A DNA stretch of 64,000 nt from Streptomyces sp. NRRL S-340 (GCF_000720185.1 NZ_JOIY01000010.1:186001-250000); one strand, 5' to 3'. Shown: positions 47,024-58,439, counted from the stretch's first letter. The notes: generated from the letters alone by a model not told the origin. Numbers and translations are program-made.

Positions 47024-48160
47024 TCAGCGGCCGTTGAACGCGTCCTTCAACCGGGAGAAAAGGCCCTGCTGGCCGGGCTGGAACTGCCCCTGGGGCCGCT
47101 CCTCGCCGCGCAGTTCGGCCAGCTCGCGCAGCAGTCGCTCCTGCTCGGGGTCGAGCTTGGTCGGGGTCTGGACCTCGACGTGGACGATGAGGTCGCCCCG
47201 GCCGCCGCCGCGCAGGTGCGTGACGCCGCGGCCGTGCAGCGGGATCGACTGGCCGGACTGCGTGCCGGGCCGGATGTCGACCTCCTCCATGCCGTCCAGC
47301 GTCTCCAGCGGCACCTTGGTGCCGAGGGCCGCCGCGGTCATCGGGATGGTGACCGTGCAGTGCAGGTCGTCGCCGCGCCGCTGGAACGTGGCGTGCGGCA
47401 GCTCGTGGATCTCGACGTAGAGGTCACCGGCCGGGCCGCCGCCGGGACCGACCTCGCCCTCGCCCGCGAGCTGGATCCGCGTGCCGTTGTCCACACCGGC
47501 CGGGATCTTCACCGTCAGGGTGCGGCGGGCGCGGATGCGGCCGTCGCCGGCGCACTCCGGGCACGGGGTCGGCACGACGGTGCCGAAGCCCTGGCACTGC
47601 GGGCAGGGCCGGGAGGTCATGACCTGGCCCAGGAAGGACCGGGTGACCTGCGAGACCTCGCCGCGGCCGCGGCACATGTCACACGTCTGCGCGGTGGTGC
47701 CGGGCGCGGCGCCCTCGCCGTTGCAGGTGGTGCAGACGACGGCCGTGTCGACCTGGATGTCCTTCGTCGTGCCGAAGGCCGCCTCGTCCAGCTCGACCTC
47801 GAGCCGGATCATGGCGTCCTGGCCGCGCCGGGTGCGCGAGCGCGGCCCGCGCTGCGACGCCGTGCCGAAGAACGCGTCCATGATGTCGGAGAAGTTGCCG
47901 AAGGAACCGGCACCGAAGCCGCCCGCGCCGGCCCCGCCGGACTGCGAGAGCGGGTCGCCGCCGAGGTCGTAGACCTGCTTCTTCTGCGGGTCCGACAGCA
48001 CCTCGTAGGCGGCGTTGATCTCCTTGAACCGCTCCTGGGTCTTCGGGTCCGGGTTGACGTCCGGGTGGAGCTCGCGCGCGAGCCGCCGGAACGCCTTCTT
48101 GATCTCATCCTGCGACGCGTCGCGGCGCACGCCGAGAACGGCGTAGTAGTCCGTGGCCAC
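47024..48160 (-). CDS. dnaJ: Chaperone protein DnaJ
   Basis: 378 residues. The J domain has HPD at 32-34; a Gly/Phe-rich linker (about 70-100) follows, then four zinc-finger repeats (CTTCNGEG, CDMCRGRG, CPQCQGFG, CPECAGDG, about 145-220) and the C-terminal substrate domain. It is a co-chaperone of DnaK. The GTG start follows the hrcA TAA with no gap (TAAGTG), so it is made from the hrcA message and is under HrcA/CIRCE control. In Streptomyces this is usually the second dnaJ copy, the first being with dnaK. Confidence 0.95.
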   Translation of the reverse strand: MATDYYAVLGVRRDASQDEIKKAFRRLARELHPDVNPDPKTQERFKEINAAYEVLSDPQKKQVYDLGGDPLSQSGGAGAGGFGAGSFGNFSDIMDAFFGTASQRGPRSRTRRGQDAMIRLEVELDEAAFGTTKDIQVDTAVVCTTCNGEGAAPGTTAQTCDMCRGRGEVSQVTRSFLGQVMTSRPCPQCQGFGTVVPTPCPECAGDGRIRARRTLTVKIPAGVDNGTRIQLAGEGEVGPGGGPAGDLYVEIHELPHATFQRRGDDLHCTVTIPMTAAALGTKVPLETLDGMEEVDIRPGTQSGQSIPLHGRGVTHLRGGGRGDLIVHVEVQTPTKLDPEQERLLRELAELRGEERPQGQFQPGQQGLFSRLKDAFNGR

Positions 48161-49177
48161 TTACGACTCCGCCAGGATCTGTCCGACGTACCGTGCCACT
48201 GCGCGTACCGCTCCCATCGTTCCCGGGTAGTCCATGCGGGTCGGTCCGACCACGCCGAGCTTGGCGACTGCCTCGCCGCCCGAACCGTAGCCCACCGACA
48301 CGATGGACGTGGAGTTGAGTCCTTCGTAGGCGTTCTCGTGACCGATGCGCACGGTCATGCCCGGATCCTGTGTCTCACCGAGCAGCTTCAGCAGGACGAC
48401 CTGCTCCTCCAGCGCCTCCAGAACGGGCCGGATGGTGAGGGGGAAGTCGTGGGGGAAGCGGGTCAGATTGGCGGTGCCGCCGATCATCAGCCGCTCCTCG
48501 TTCTCCTCGACGAGGGTCTCCAGGAGGGCGGAGAGCACGGTGGCGACCGTCCCCCGGTCCTCCACGTCGAAGCCGTCGGCGAGGTCCTCCACCAGGTGCG
48601 GCACGTCCGTGAAGCGGCGGCCCGCGACCCGGCTGTTCAGCCGCGCCCGCAGGTCCGCCAGGGACGTCTCGCCGAACGGCGCCGGGCAGTCGATCATCCG
48701 CTGCTCGACCCGCCCGGTGTCCGTGATCAGCACGAGCATCACCCGCGCGGGCGCGAGCGAGAGCAGTTCCACGTGCCGGACGGTCGAACGGGTCAGCGAG
48801 GGGTACTGCACCACGGCCACCTGCCGGGTCAGCTGCGCCAGCAGCCGCACCGTGCGGGCCACCACGTCGTCGAGGTCGACCGCGCCGTCGAGGAAGTTCT
48901 GGATGGCGCGCCGCTCGGGCGCGGTCATCGGCTTGACCCCGGCGAGCTTGTCGACGAAGAGGCGGTACCCCTTGTCGGTGGGGATGCGGCCGGCGCTGGT
49001 GTGCGGCTGGGCGATGAAGCCCTCGTCCTCCAGGGCGGCCATGTCGTTGCGGACGGTGGCCGGTGAGACGCCGAGGTTGTGCCGCTCGGTGAGGGCCTTG
49101 GACCCCACCGGCTCCTCGGTGCCGACGTAGTCCTGGACGATGGCACGCAGCACCTGCAGCCTTCGCTCGCTGAGCAT
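48161..49177 (-). CDS. hrcA: Heat-inducible transcription repressor HrcA
   Basis: 338 residues. The N-terminal winged helix ([19 protein letters not shown] ... [14 protein letters not shown]) is followed by a GAF-like domain with IGGTANLTR. HrcA dimers bind CIRCE and repress chaperone genes until heat or titration of GroEL releases them. The ATG has GGAGGT six bases upstream. The CIRCE site sits 37 bases before the start, so the gene represses its own operon. Confidence 0.96.
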   Translation of the reverse strand: MLSERRLQVLRAIVQDYVGTEEPVGSKALTERHNLGVSPATVRNDMAALEDEGFIAQPHTSAGRIPTDKGYRLFVDKLAGVKPMTAPERRAIQNFLDGAVDLDDVVARTVRLLAQLTRQVAVVQYPSLTRSTVRHVELLSLAPARVMLVLITDTGRVEQRMIDCPAPFGETSLADLRARLNSRVAGRRFTDVPHLVEDLADGFDVEDRGTVATVLSALLETLVEENEERLMIGGTANLTRFPHDFPLTIRPVLEALEEQVVLLKLLGETQDPGMTVRIGHENAYEGLNSTSIVSVGYGSGGEAVAKLGVVGPTRMDYPGTMGAVRAVARYVGQILAES

Positions 49178-49213
49178 CGCGCACACCTCCAGAGTCGTCA
49201 CTCGGTTCCCGCC

Positions 49214-49238
49214 TGGCACTCGGCGCATACGAGTGCCA
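49214..49238 (-). promoter_or_regulatory. CIRCE operator
   Basis: TGGCACTC-N9-GAGTGCCA, the CIRCE form with nine-base spacer, extending to CTGGCACTC/GAGTGCCAG with one more base on each side. The consensus is TTAGCACTC-N9-GAGTGCTAA, so the arms are nearly complete with GC-shifted ends. It lies between a sigma70-like promoter and hrcA, where HrcA binding would block transcription. Confidence 0.9.
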
Positions 49239-49252
49239 GCATCCCCCGGCCC

Positions 49253-49283
49253 AGTGTACGGCCGTCGGGTACGCCGGGGGCAA
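49253..49283 (-). promoter_or_regulatory. Sigma70-like promoter of hrcA-dnaJ
   Basis: TTGCCC (-35) and TACACT (-10) separated by 19 bases on the minus strand; the -10 is 15 bases upstream of the CIRCE element, which therefore overlaps the transcript start region. The spacing is slightly long, so the -35 is less certain. Confidence 0.55.
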
Positions 49284-49313
49284 GACTGGTCCGCGCAACG
49301 CTAGCGTCCAGGT

Positions 49314-50060
49314 ATGACGGTGACTTGGGAAGACCTGGGGTGGGAGCGGCTGGCCGAGGGCGTGGGCCGGGTGCGGCTGCCGGTGTGGGACTGCACGGCC
49401 GGACTGGTCGTCGGGGACGGTGCGGCACTGTGGGTGGACCCGGGGGCGTCCGTCGCGCAGGGCGCGATGTTGCGTGCGCGGGCGCGCGAGATCACGCGCG
49501 GCCGTGTGACTCTTCTCGCGCTCACGCACCTGCACTTCGACCACGTCTTCGGGGCTGCGGCCTTCGAGGGGGCGGCCGAGGTCTTCGCCGCCGAGGGGGC
49601 GGGCGCGGTGCTCGGCGACGCGCGCGAGCGCGCGGAGCTGCGCGCGGACGCGGTGCGCCAGGGGCTGGACGCGCGGGCGGCCGAGGAGGCCGCCGCGGCC
49701 CTGGTACGGCCCGGCCGCGAGGTCCGCGACCGGCTGACCGTCCCGCTGGGCGGCGGCCGGGAGGTGCTGCTGGCGAACGTGGGCCCGGGGCACACCGCGC
49801 ACGACCTCGCCGTGGTGGTGCCCGGTGAGCGGCCGGCCCGGGGGCCGGTGGTCTTCTGCGGTGACCTGGTCGAGGAGTCCGGCGAACCGCAGGCGGGCCC
49901 GGACGCCGTGGCCGAGCGGTGGCCGGCCGCGCTGGACCGGCTGCTGGAGCTGGGCGGCGAGGACGCGCTGTACGTCCCCGGGCACGGCGCCACGGTCGAC
50001 GCGGCCTTCGTCCGGGCCCAGCGGGACGCGCTGGCCGAACGCTTCGGCGTGTCGCGCTGA
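49314..50060 (+). CDS. MBL-fold metallohydrolase
   Basis: 248 residues. THLHFDHVFG (about 71-80) is the zinc motif, GPGHTAHDLAV the next His ligand, and VVFCGDLVEESG and YVPGHGATVD complete the metal site. The fold is of the lactonase/glyoxalase II kind with an unknown substrate. It starts divergently from hrcA, about 136 bases away. The DUF3097 gene follows in the same direction after 32 bases. Confidence 0.87.
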   Translation: MTVTWEDLGWERLAEGVGRVRLPVWDCTAGLVVGDGAALWVDPGASVAQGAMLRARAREITRGRVTLLALTHLHFDHVFGAAAFEGAAEVFAAEGAGAVLGDARERAELRADAVRQGLDARAAEEAAAALVRPGREVRDRLTVPLGGGREVLLANVGPGHTAHDLAVVVPGERPARGPVVFCGDLVEESGEPQAGPDAVAERWPAALDRLLELGGEDALYVPGHGATVDAAFVRAQRDALAERFGVSR

Positions 50061-50092
50061 TCAACGCCCCGGATCTCCCTATCGTCACTCGA

Positions 50093-50899
50093 ATGCGCCA
50101 GTACTCCGCCGACCTGACCCCGCCCTGGAAGAAGAAGTCCCAGCCGGTGCCGGAGGTCGCGGCCGAGCCCGGCCTGGTCGTCGAGGAACCGGTGACCGGC
50201 TTCTGCGGGGCGGTGATCCGCTGCGAGGCGGGCACGGTGACCCTGGAGGACCGTTTCGGCAAGCACCGCGCCTTCCCGCTCCAGCCGCGGGGCTTCCTGC
50301 TGGAGGGGCGGCCGGTGACGCTGGTGAGGCCCGCCACTGGTCCGGTACGGCCCACCCGCACGGCCTCCGGTTCGGTCGCCGTGCCCGGCGCACGCGCGCG
50401 TGTGGCCCGCGCCGGGCGCATCTACGTGGAGGGCCGGCACGACGCCGAACTGGTCGAGAAGGTGTGGGGCGACGACCTGCGCGTCGAGGGCGTCGTCGTG
50501 GAGTACCTGGAGGGCGTCGACGACCTCCCCTCGGTCGTCGCCGAGTTCGCGCCCGGCCCGGACGCCCGCCTCGGCGTCCTCGTCGACCACCTCGTCCCGG
50601 GCAGCAAGGAGTGGCGCATCGCCGAGTCGGTGACCAGCGAGCACGCCCTGGTCGTCGGCCATCCGTACATCGACGTCTGGGAGGCCGTGAAGCCGGCCTG
50701 TCTCGGCATCGGGTCCTGGCCCCGGATCCCGCACGGCCAGGACTGGAAGAAGGGCGTCTGCCGCGCGCTGGGCTGGCCGGAGAACACGGGCGCCGCCTGG
50801 CAGCAGATCCTCGCGCGGGTGCGGTCGTACAAGGATCTGGAGCCGGAGCTGCTGGGCCGGGTCGAGCAGCTGATCGATTTCGTGACGGAACCCGCGTAG
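50093..50899 (+). CDS. DUF3097 protein with TOPRIM-like segment
   Basis: 268 residues. The N-terminal part (about 1-100) has a beta-rich domain (FCGAVIRCEAGTVTLEDRFG). The second half reads RIYVEGRHDAELVEKVWG with Glu 113, then ARLGVLVDHLVPGSKEW with Asp 165, the pattern of a TOPRIM domain (a conserved Glu after the first strand, a DxD-like Asp after a later strand), as in RNase M5 and small primase-like proteins. A C-terminal helical part follows. If correct, the protein would be a nuclease or nucleotidyl-transferase acting on nucleic acid. No known function. Confidence 0.83.
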   Translation: MRQYSADLTPPWKKKSQPVPEVAAEPGLVVEEPVTGFCGAVIRCEAGTVTLEDRFGKHRAFPLQPRGFLLEGRPVTLVRPATGPVRPTRTASGSVAVPGARARVARAGRIYVEGRHDAELVEKVWGDDLRVEGVVVEYLEGVDDLPSVVAEFAPGPDARLGVLVDHLVPGSKEWRIAESVTSEHALVVGHPYIDVWEAVKPACLGIGSWPRIPHGQDWKKGVCRALGWPENTGAAWQQILARVRSYKDLEPELLGRVEQLIDFVTEPA

Positions 50900-50919
50900 C
50901 TCCCGCGGCCGGGCGCGCC

Positions 50920-52152
50920 TCAGTCCACCAGGTCCCGCACCACCGCGTCCGCCAGGAGCCGCCCGCGCAGGGTGAGCACGGCGCGTCCGGCGTCGTACGG
51001 GCCCTGTTCCAGGAGCCCGTCGGACAGCGCGCGCCGGGAGGCGGCCAGGCCCTCCGGACGCAGCAGGGAGAGCGGCACGCCCTCCTTGAGCCGCAGCTCC
51101 AGCAGGATCCGCTCCACCCGGCGGTCCTCCTCGGTGAGGAGTTCGCGCCCGGCGCCCGGGGAGCGGCCCTGGGCCAGGGCGGCGGCGTACGCGCCGGGGT
51201 GCTTGACGTTCCACCAGCGCACGCCGCCGACGTGGCTGTGCGCGCCGGGGCCCGCGCCCCACCAGTCCGCGCCGCGCCAGTACAGCTCGTTGTGCAGGCA
51301 GCGGCCCGCCTCGGAGGTGGCCCAGTTGGACACCTCGTACCAGTCGAAGCCCGCCGCGGACAGCGTCTCCTCGGCGATCAGGTACCGGTCGGCGTGCACG
51401 TCGTCGTCGGTCATGGGGACCTCGCCGCGGCGGATCCGGCGGGCGAGCCGGGTGCCCTCCTCGACGATCAGCGCGTAGGCGGAGACGTGGTCGGGGCCCG
51501 CGCCGAGGGCCGCGTCCAGGGAAGCGCGCCAGTCGTCGTCGGACTCGCCGGGGGTGCCGTAGATCAGGTCCAGGTTGACGTGCGTGAAACCGGCCGCGCG
51601 GGCCTCGGCGACGCAGGCCTCGGGGCGGCCGGGGGTGTGGGTGCGGTCGAGGATCTTCAGCACGTGCTGCCGGGCGCTCTGCATGCCGAAGGAGATCCGG
51701 TTGAAGCCGCCCTCCCGCAGGGCCGCCAGGTACGCCGGGCCGACCGACTCGGGGTTGGCCTCGGTGGTGACCTCCGCGTCGGGGGCCAGACCGAACTCCT
51801 CGCGGACCGCCGCCAGCATCCGTACGAGGTCGTCGGCGGCGAGCAGCGTGGGCGTGCCGCCGCCGACGAAGACCGTACGCACCTGGCGCGGGTCGTCGCC
51901 GAGGACCTTGCGGGCCAGACGCACCTCCTCGACGAGGGCCGCCGCGTAGTTGTCGCGGGAGGCGAGCACACCGCCGGTGCCGCGCAGCTCGGTGGCGGTG
52001 TAGGTGTTGAAGTCGCAGTAGCCGCAGCGGGTGGCGCAGTAGGGCACGTGCAGGTAGAACCCGAGGGGCCGGCCGGCGGCCCCGGCGAGCGCGGACGCGG
52101 GCAGCGCGCCGTCGGCGGGGACGGGCTCGCCGTCGGGGAGTGCGGAAGGCAT
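50920..52152 (-). CDS. hemW: Radical SAM heme chaperone HemW
   Basis: 410 residues. The 4Fe-4S motif is CATRCGYCDFN with Cys 39, 43 and 46, typical for HemW (CxxxCxxC followed by DF), and the SAM-binding GGGTPTLL is near 100-107. ISFGMQSARQHVLKILDRTH is shared with coproporphyrinogen dehydrogenases, with which HemW is often confused; the C-terminal part is of the HemW type. It transfers heme. Start ATG was chosen over another three codons earlier. Converges on DUF3097. Confidence 0.93.
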   Translation of the reverse strand: MPSALPDGEPVPADGALPASALAGAAGRPLGFYLHVPYCATRCGYCDFNTYTATELRGTGGVLASRDNYAAALVEEVRLARKVLGDDPRQVRTVFVGGGTPTLLAADDLVRMLAAVREEFGLAPDAEVTTEANPESVGPAYLAALREGGFNRISFGMQSARQHVLKILDRTHTPGRPEACVAEARAAGFTHVNLDLIYGTPGESDDDWRASLDAALGAGPDHVSAYALIVEEGTRLARRIRRGEVPMTDDDVHADRYLIAEETLSAAGFDWYEVSNWATSEAGRCLHNELYWRGADWWGAGPGAHSHVGGVRWWNVKHPGAYAAALAQGRSPGAGRELLTEEDRRVERILLELRLKEGVPLSLLRPEGLAASRRALSDGLLEQGPYDAGRAVLTLRGRLLADAVVRDLVD

Positions 52153-52184
52153 GCCTTCCATTGTCCAGTACGGCGGCCCGTACC

Positions 52185-52249
52185 GTGCCTGGAGCACGGG
52201 GAGGGCCGGGTCGTCACTGTGCCTGGAGCACGAGGAGGGCCAGGTCGTC
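52185..52249. repeat. 34-bp tandem duplication at the end of the PP2C gene
   Basis: A 31-base sequence beginning GTGCCTGGAGCACG occurs twice, 34 bases apart, differing at two positions. One copy encodes the last residues of the PP2C protein (LLVLQAQ and stop); the other lies immediately behind the stop codon in the spacer toward hemW, in the same orientation. Confidence 0.85.
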
Positions 52250-54130
52250 CTCGGGCGGGCGCTCGCCGAACTCGTGCACGAGCTGCCGGATGCGTTCGGC
52301 GATCAGGCCGGCGTCGAGGCCCGAGCAGTCGGCGAGGGCGGCGGCGAGCCCGTCGCCGTCGTCGAACTGGCGGGAGCCGGAGCGCCGCTCGGTGACCCCG
52401 TCGGTGACGCACAGGAGGGTGTCGCCGGGCGCCAGCTCGAAGCTCTCGCACAGGTACGTCTCGTCCTCGATGACGCCGAGCAGGGTCTGCGGGCGGGCGA
52501 CCGTGCGGACGTCGCCGTCGCGGGCGAGGACCAGCGGCAGCGGGTGACCGGCGCAGGCCAGGGTGCAGCGCACACCGCCCTCGAAGGGGGCCAGCTCGCC
52601 GTAGAGCAGGGACAGGAAGCGGGTCTGCGGGGCGTCGCCGGGCGCGGCGGGGCCCACCAGGGCGCGGGCCGCGGCGTCGGCGGCCTCGGTGGCGTCGTCG
52701 AGGAGGAGCTGGTTGAGGCGGTCGAGGACGTCGGCGACGCCGTACCCCTCGCGGGCCAGCAGCCGCAGCCACGGTCGGGCGAGTCCGATGACCACGGCGG
52801 CCTCCGGCCCCTTGCCCTGGACGTCGCCGATGGCGAAGCACCAGCGGCCGTCGCCCGCCGGGAAGAGGTCGTAGAAGTCGCCGCTCGGGCCGCCCTGGTC
52901 GCACGGTTCGTAGACGAGGGCGCTGCGCACGCCGGGGATCTCGGCGACCGCGCCGGGCAGCAGTCCGCGCTGGAGCACGGCGCTGATGGTGGCCTGGCGG
53001 GCGTACTGCCGGGCCGCGCCGATGCCGAGCGCGACCCGCCTGCTGAGGTCCTCCACCAGGCCGGTGATCTCGTCGGGGAAGCGGAGCAGCCCGGCCCGGC
53101 CGATGACGAGCGTGCCGAGCGGGCGGCCGCCCGCGATCAGCCGGTAGGCGAGCGCGGCTCCGTCCGCGGCGTGCGGGCCCAGCGCCTCGCCGGGCCACGG
53201 GTAGGGGACGGGACCGGAACTCAGTACGTCGTCGGCCGGGCGCGGCGGGTCCTTCTCCAGGGCACGGCGCAGCTCCTCGAGGTGGTTCTCGCTGACGTGC
53301 CAGACGCGGGCGAGGCGCGGGCCGGGCGCGCCGGTGGCGTCGTTCCACAGGCCGCGTGCCGTGGACTCGTCCTCCAGCCAGACCGCGCACCAGTCGGCCA
53401 GCCGGGGGACGACGAGCTGGCCGGTGAGCGCGGCGACGAGGTCCTCGTCGAGCTGCCCGGCGAGCAGGTCGGACGCCTCCGCGAGGAAGGACAGCGCGCC
53501 GCGGCCCAGCCATTCGCGGTCGCGTTCGGCGCGCTGGGGTGCGGGGGCGAGGATCTCGGCGACGCCGAGCCAGGGCGCGGCGTCCTGCCCGGCCGCCCCG
53601 GCGCTCCCCTCCTCGCCCGCGTCCTTCCCGGCGTCGGCGGACAGCCGCGCCCACACGGTCTTGACCCCGGCCCGGTAGGTGATGCCCCACTCCTGGGCGA
53701 GCGCGGCGACCAGCCGCAGGCCGCGGCCGTACTCGGCGGTCTCGCAGGGCGTCTCCCGGCCGGAGCCGTGACCTTGCCCGTGGTCGCGCGGGGCGCGCGA
53801 GGGGTGCCGGTCGGTCACCTCGACGACGCACGCGCCGGTCTCCGCCTCCATCCGGCAGGTCAGCTCGGTGTCCGTGCCCGCGTGGACGACGACGTTGGTG
53901 ACCAGTTCGCTGACGACGACCAGCACCTCGTCGGCGAGCCGGTCCGCGATGCCGAGGCCGAGGTCGCGCCATTGCTGGAGGCCCGCGCGGACCAGCGCAC
54001 GGGCGGTGCCCGGCGCCAGCGGGCTGCCGGGCAGCGTGGCGCACACCTCGCCATCCGCCTCCGCACCCTGCCGCGCGGCCGGCTCACCGGCGCGGGAACC
54101 CGTCTCCCGCTGCGTCGGAATGGCCCCCAT
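52214..54130 (-). CDS. PP2C-type phosphatase with HATPase and GAF domains
   Basis: 638 residues. Residues about 35-165 are an anti-sigma-like HATPase (VVSELVTNVVVHAGTDTELT, with the N-box Asn, and YGRGLRLVAALAQEWG); about 215-390 form a GAF-like domain; and 400-635 the SpoIIE/RsbU PP2C domain (SGDFYDLFPAGDGRWCFAIGDVQGKG, with metal-binding Asp residues, LACAGHPLPL, LLCVTDGVTERR and PEDDLALLVLQ). It would dephosphorylate an anti-anti-sigma factor and may itself bind sigma factors. Such multi-domain proteins are numerous in Streptomyces. Target unknown. Confidence 0.9.
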   Translation of the reverse strand: MGAIPTQRETGSRAGEPAARQGAEADGEVCATLPGSPLAPGTARALVRAGLQQWRDLGLGIADRLADEVLVVVSELVTNVVVHAGTDTELTCRMEAETGACVVEVTDRHPSRAPRDHGQGHGSGRETPCETAEYGRGLRLVAALAQEWGITYRAGVKTVWARLSADAGKDAGEEGSAGAAGQDAAPWLGVAEILAPAPQRAERDREWLGRGALSFLAEASDLLAGQLDEDLVAALTGQLVVPRLADWCAVWLEDESTARGLWNDATGAPGPRLARVWHVSENHLEELRRALEKDPPRPADDVLSSGPVPYPWPGEALGPHAADGAALAYRLIAGGRPLGTLVIGRAGLLRFPDEITGLVEDLSRRVALGIGAARQYARQATISAVLQRGLLPGAVAEIPGVRSALVYEPCDQGGPSGDFYDLFPAGDGRWCFAIGDVQGKGPEAAVVIGLARPWLRLLAREGYGVADVLDRLNQLLLDDATEAADAAARALVGPAAPGDAPQTRFLSLLYGELAPFEGGVRCTLACAGHPLPLVLARDGDVRTVARPQTLLGVIEDETYLCESFELAPGDTLLCVTDGVTERRSGSRQFDDGDGLAAALADCSGLDAGLIAERIRQLVHEFGERPPEDDLALLVLQAQ

Positions 54131-54263
54131 CTACAGCTCCCCGAGCAATCGGACGATAGGTCGTTCGTTGCCGACAGGGTGACAGACCGGCCGCGCCCGT
54201 AAGCACGGAGTTACCGAACTCGACCGCCGGGGGCGAGAACTGTGCTACGCGTGAGCCAGACCC

Positions 54264-56144
<1,881 letters not shown>

Positions 56145-56227
56145 GACATCCTCCGGGGCCCGCGGCAGTGCGGCGGCTGGCTCAGGTGCGGCTGGGTTGA
56201 CTCACGGGTGGTGGTTCGGCGTTGTTT

Positions 56228-56250
56228 AACTCGCGAGTAACTAGCGAGCA
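56228..56250 (-). promoter_or_regulatory. Candidate operator upstream of fadD: palindrome and 11-bp repeats
   Basis: ACTCGCGAGT (56229-56238) is a perfect ten-base palindrome inside TTAACTCGCGAGTAA, and AACTCGCGAG is followed by AACTAGCGAG eleven bases later. The region is AT-richer than the surroundings and lies about 85-105 bases upstream of the acyl-CoA ligase. It looks like a regulator site; which regulator cannot be told. Confidence 0.45.
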
Positions 56251-56334
56251 GGCATCAGGGTAAAGGGCGACCGGCCACCGCGTAAGGGGCTGTGGCCTGA
56301 GACTTCCCACAGAGCGCTACCACGCGCGTGCGCA

Positions 56335-56370
56335 GGGGCCCGCCGCACTTTCGTGCGACGGGCCCCTTTT
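56335..56370. terminator. Hairpin with T-run between lepA and fadD
   Basis: GGGGCCCG-C-CGCAC pairs with GTGCG-A-CGGGCCCC around a short TTTC loop, followed on the plus strand by TTTT. lepA and fadD are both on the minus strand, so the T-run is on the opposite side from that expected; the stem still lies 48 bases after lepA and probably ends its transcript. Confidence 0.65.
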
Positions 56371-56417
56371 CACCCGGTTCACCGGCGCGGCGGACGCCCG
56401 CCCCCTGTTGCCGCCGG

Positions 56418-58286
56418 TTACTTCTTGCCCTTGGCCGGCGCCGCGCTGTCATCGCTGGAGAGCACCGCGATGAAGGCCTCCTGCGGAACCTCCACGGAAC
56501 CCACCATCTTCATGCGCTTCTTGCCCTCCTTCTGCTTCTCCAGCAGCTTCCGCTTGCGCGAGATGTCACCGCCGTAGCACTTGGCGAGGACGTCCTTGCG
56601 GATGGCGCGGATGGTCTCGCGGGCGATCACGCGCGAGCCGACGGCCGCCTGCACGGGGACCTCGAAGTTCTGCCGCGGGATCAGCTCCTTGAGCTTGGCG
56701 ACGAGCCGCACGCCGTACGCGTACGCCTGGTCCCGGTGGGTGATCGCCGAGAAGGCGTCCACCTTGTCGCCGTGCAGCAGGATGTCGACCTTGACGAGGC
56801 TCGAGGACTGCTCGCCCGTGGGCTCGTAGTCCAGGGAGGCGTACCCGCGGGTCTTGGACTTCAGCTGGTCGAAGAAGTCGAAGACGATCTCAGCCAGCGG
56901 GAGGGTGTAGCGGATCTCGACGCGGTCCTCGGACAGGTAGTCCATGCCGAGCAGGGTGCCGCGCCGGGTCTGGCACAGCTCCATGATCGCGCCGATGAAC
57001 TCGGTGGGCGCGAGGATCGTGGCCCGCACGACCGGCTCGTACACCTCCGCGATCTTCCCCTCGGGGAACTCGCTCGGGTTGGTGACGGTGATCTCCGTGC
57101 CGTCCTCCATGATCACGCGGTAGACCACGTTGGGCGCGGTGGCGATCAGGTCGAGGCCGAACTCGCGCTCCAGCCGCTCCCGGATCACGTCCAGGTGGAG
57201 CAGGCCGAGGAAGCCGACGCGGAAACCGAAGCCGAGCGCTGCGGAGGTCTCCGGCTCGTAGACGAGCGCGGCGTCGTTGAGCTGGAGCTTGTCCAGCGCC
57301 TCGCGCAGCTCCGGGTAGTCGGAGCCGTCCAGCGGGTACAGCCCGGAGAAGACCATGGGCTTGGGGTCCTTGTACCCGCCGAGCGCCTCGGTGGCGCCCT
57401 TGTGCTGGCTGGTGACGGTGTCACCGACCTTGGACTGGCGGACGTCCTTCACACCGGTGATCAGGTAGCCGACCTCGCCGACGCCCAGACCGTCGGCCGG
57501 CAGCATCTCCGGGGAGTTGGTGCCGATCTCCAGCAGCTCGTGCGTGGCGCCGGTGGACATCATCCGGATCCGCTCGCGCCTGTTGAGCTGGCCGTCGATG
57601 ACACGGACGTACGTCACCACGCCGCGGTAGGAGTCGTAGACCGAGTCGAAGATCATCGCGCGAGCGGGGGCGTCCTTGACGCCGACCGGGGCCGGGATCT
57701 GGTCGACCACCTTGTCCAGCAGCGCCTCGACGCCGAGACCGGTCTTGGCGGAGACCTTCAGCACGTCGTCGGGGTCGCAGCCGACCAGGTTCGCCAGCTC
57801 CTCGGCGAACTTCTCCGGCTGCGCGGCCGGCAGGTCGATCTTGTTGAGGACCGGGATGATCGTGAGGTCGTTCTCCATCGCCAGGTAGAGGTTGGCGAGA
57901 GTCTGTGCCTCGATGCCCTGGGCCGCGTCCACCAGGAGGATCGTCCCCTCGCAGGCGGCGAGCGAGCGGGACACCTCGTAGGTGAAGTCGACGTGCCCCG
58001 GCGTGTCGATCATGTTGAGGATGTGCGTGTTGCCGGGCTCGTGAGTCGGGGCCCACGGCAGCCGCACCGCCTGGGACTTGATCGTGATGCCGCGCTCGCG
58101 CTCGATGTCCATGCGGTCGAGGTACTGGGCACGCATCTGCCGCTGCTCGACCACACCGGTCAGCTGCAGCATCCGGTCGGCGAGAGTGGACTTGCCGTGG
58201 TCGATGTGCGCGATGATGCAGAAATTGCGGATCAGCGCCGGGTCGGTACGGCTCGGCTCGGGCACATGGCTGGGGGTCGCGGGCAC
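56418..58286 (-). CDS. lepA: Elongation factor 4 (LepA)
   Basis: 622 residues, the length I recall for Streptomyces LepA. GTPase motifs [18 protein letters not shown] and SAKTG are present, followed by EF-G-like domains and the LepA-specific C-terminal domain. It back-translocates or remodels ribosomes. GTG was chosen because AGGA is eight bases before it and the length agrees; the open frame runs 73 codons further upstream but without a ribosome site. It is divergent from rpsT. Confidence 0.96.
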   Translation of the reverse strand: MPATPSHVPEPSRTDPALIRNFCIIAHIDHGKSTLADRMLQLTGVVEQRQMRAQYLDRMDIERERGITIKSQAVRLPWAPTHEPGNTHILNMIDTPGHVDFTYEVSRSLAACEGTILLVDAAQGIEAQTLANLYLAMENDLTIIPVLNKIDLPAAQPEKFAEELANLVGCDPDDVLKVSAKTGLGVEALLDKVVDQIPAPVGVKDAPARAMIFDSVYDSYRGVVTYVRVIDGQLNRRERIRMMSTGATHELLEIGTNSPEMLPADGLGVGEVGYLITGVKDVRQSKVGDTVTSQHKGATEALGGYKDPKPMVFSGLYPLDGSDYPELREALDKLQLNDAALVYEPETSAALGFGFRVGFLGLLHLDVIRERLEREFGLDLIATAPNVVYRVIMEDGTEITVTNPSEFPEGKIAEVYEPVVRATILAPTEFIGAIMELCQTRRGTLLGMDYLSEDRVEIRYTLPLAEIVFDFFDQLKSKTRGYASLDYEPTGEQSSSLVKVDILLHGDKVDAFSAITHRDQAYAYGVRLVAKLKELIPRQNFEVPVQAAVGSRVIARETIRAIRKDVLAKCYGGDISRKRKLLEKQKEGKKRMKMVGSVEVPQEAFIAVLSSDDSAAPAKGKK

Positions 58287-58409
58287 GCAGGGTCCTGATT
58301 CTTGAGGCGTCCGCATACGTGTGCTTGTCCGTCTGCGGTCTCGGGTCGGATCGATACGTAGTCTTTCCATGGTCCCATGTCCGGCCGGGACCGGTGCGCC
58401 GCGACCGGT

Positions 58410-58439
58410 TTGGGCGCTGGAACGGGCCGCTGGTAACGT
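58410..58439 (+). promoter_or_regulatory. Putative promoter of rpsT
   Basis: TTGGGC and TAACGT with 18 bases between them, about 70 bases upstream of the rpsT start. The leader between contains a perfect ten-base AT palindrome GAAAATTTTC (58480-58489). Assignment is by pattern only. Confidence 0.4.
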
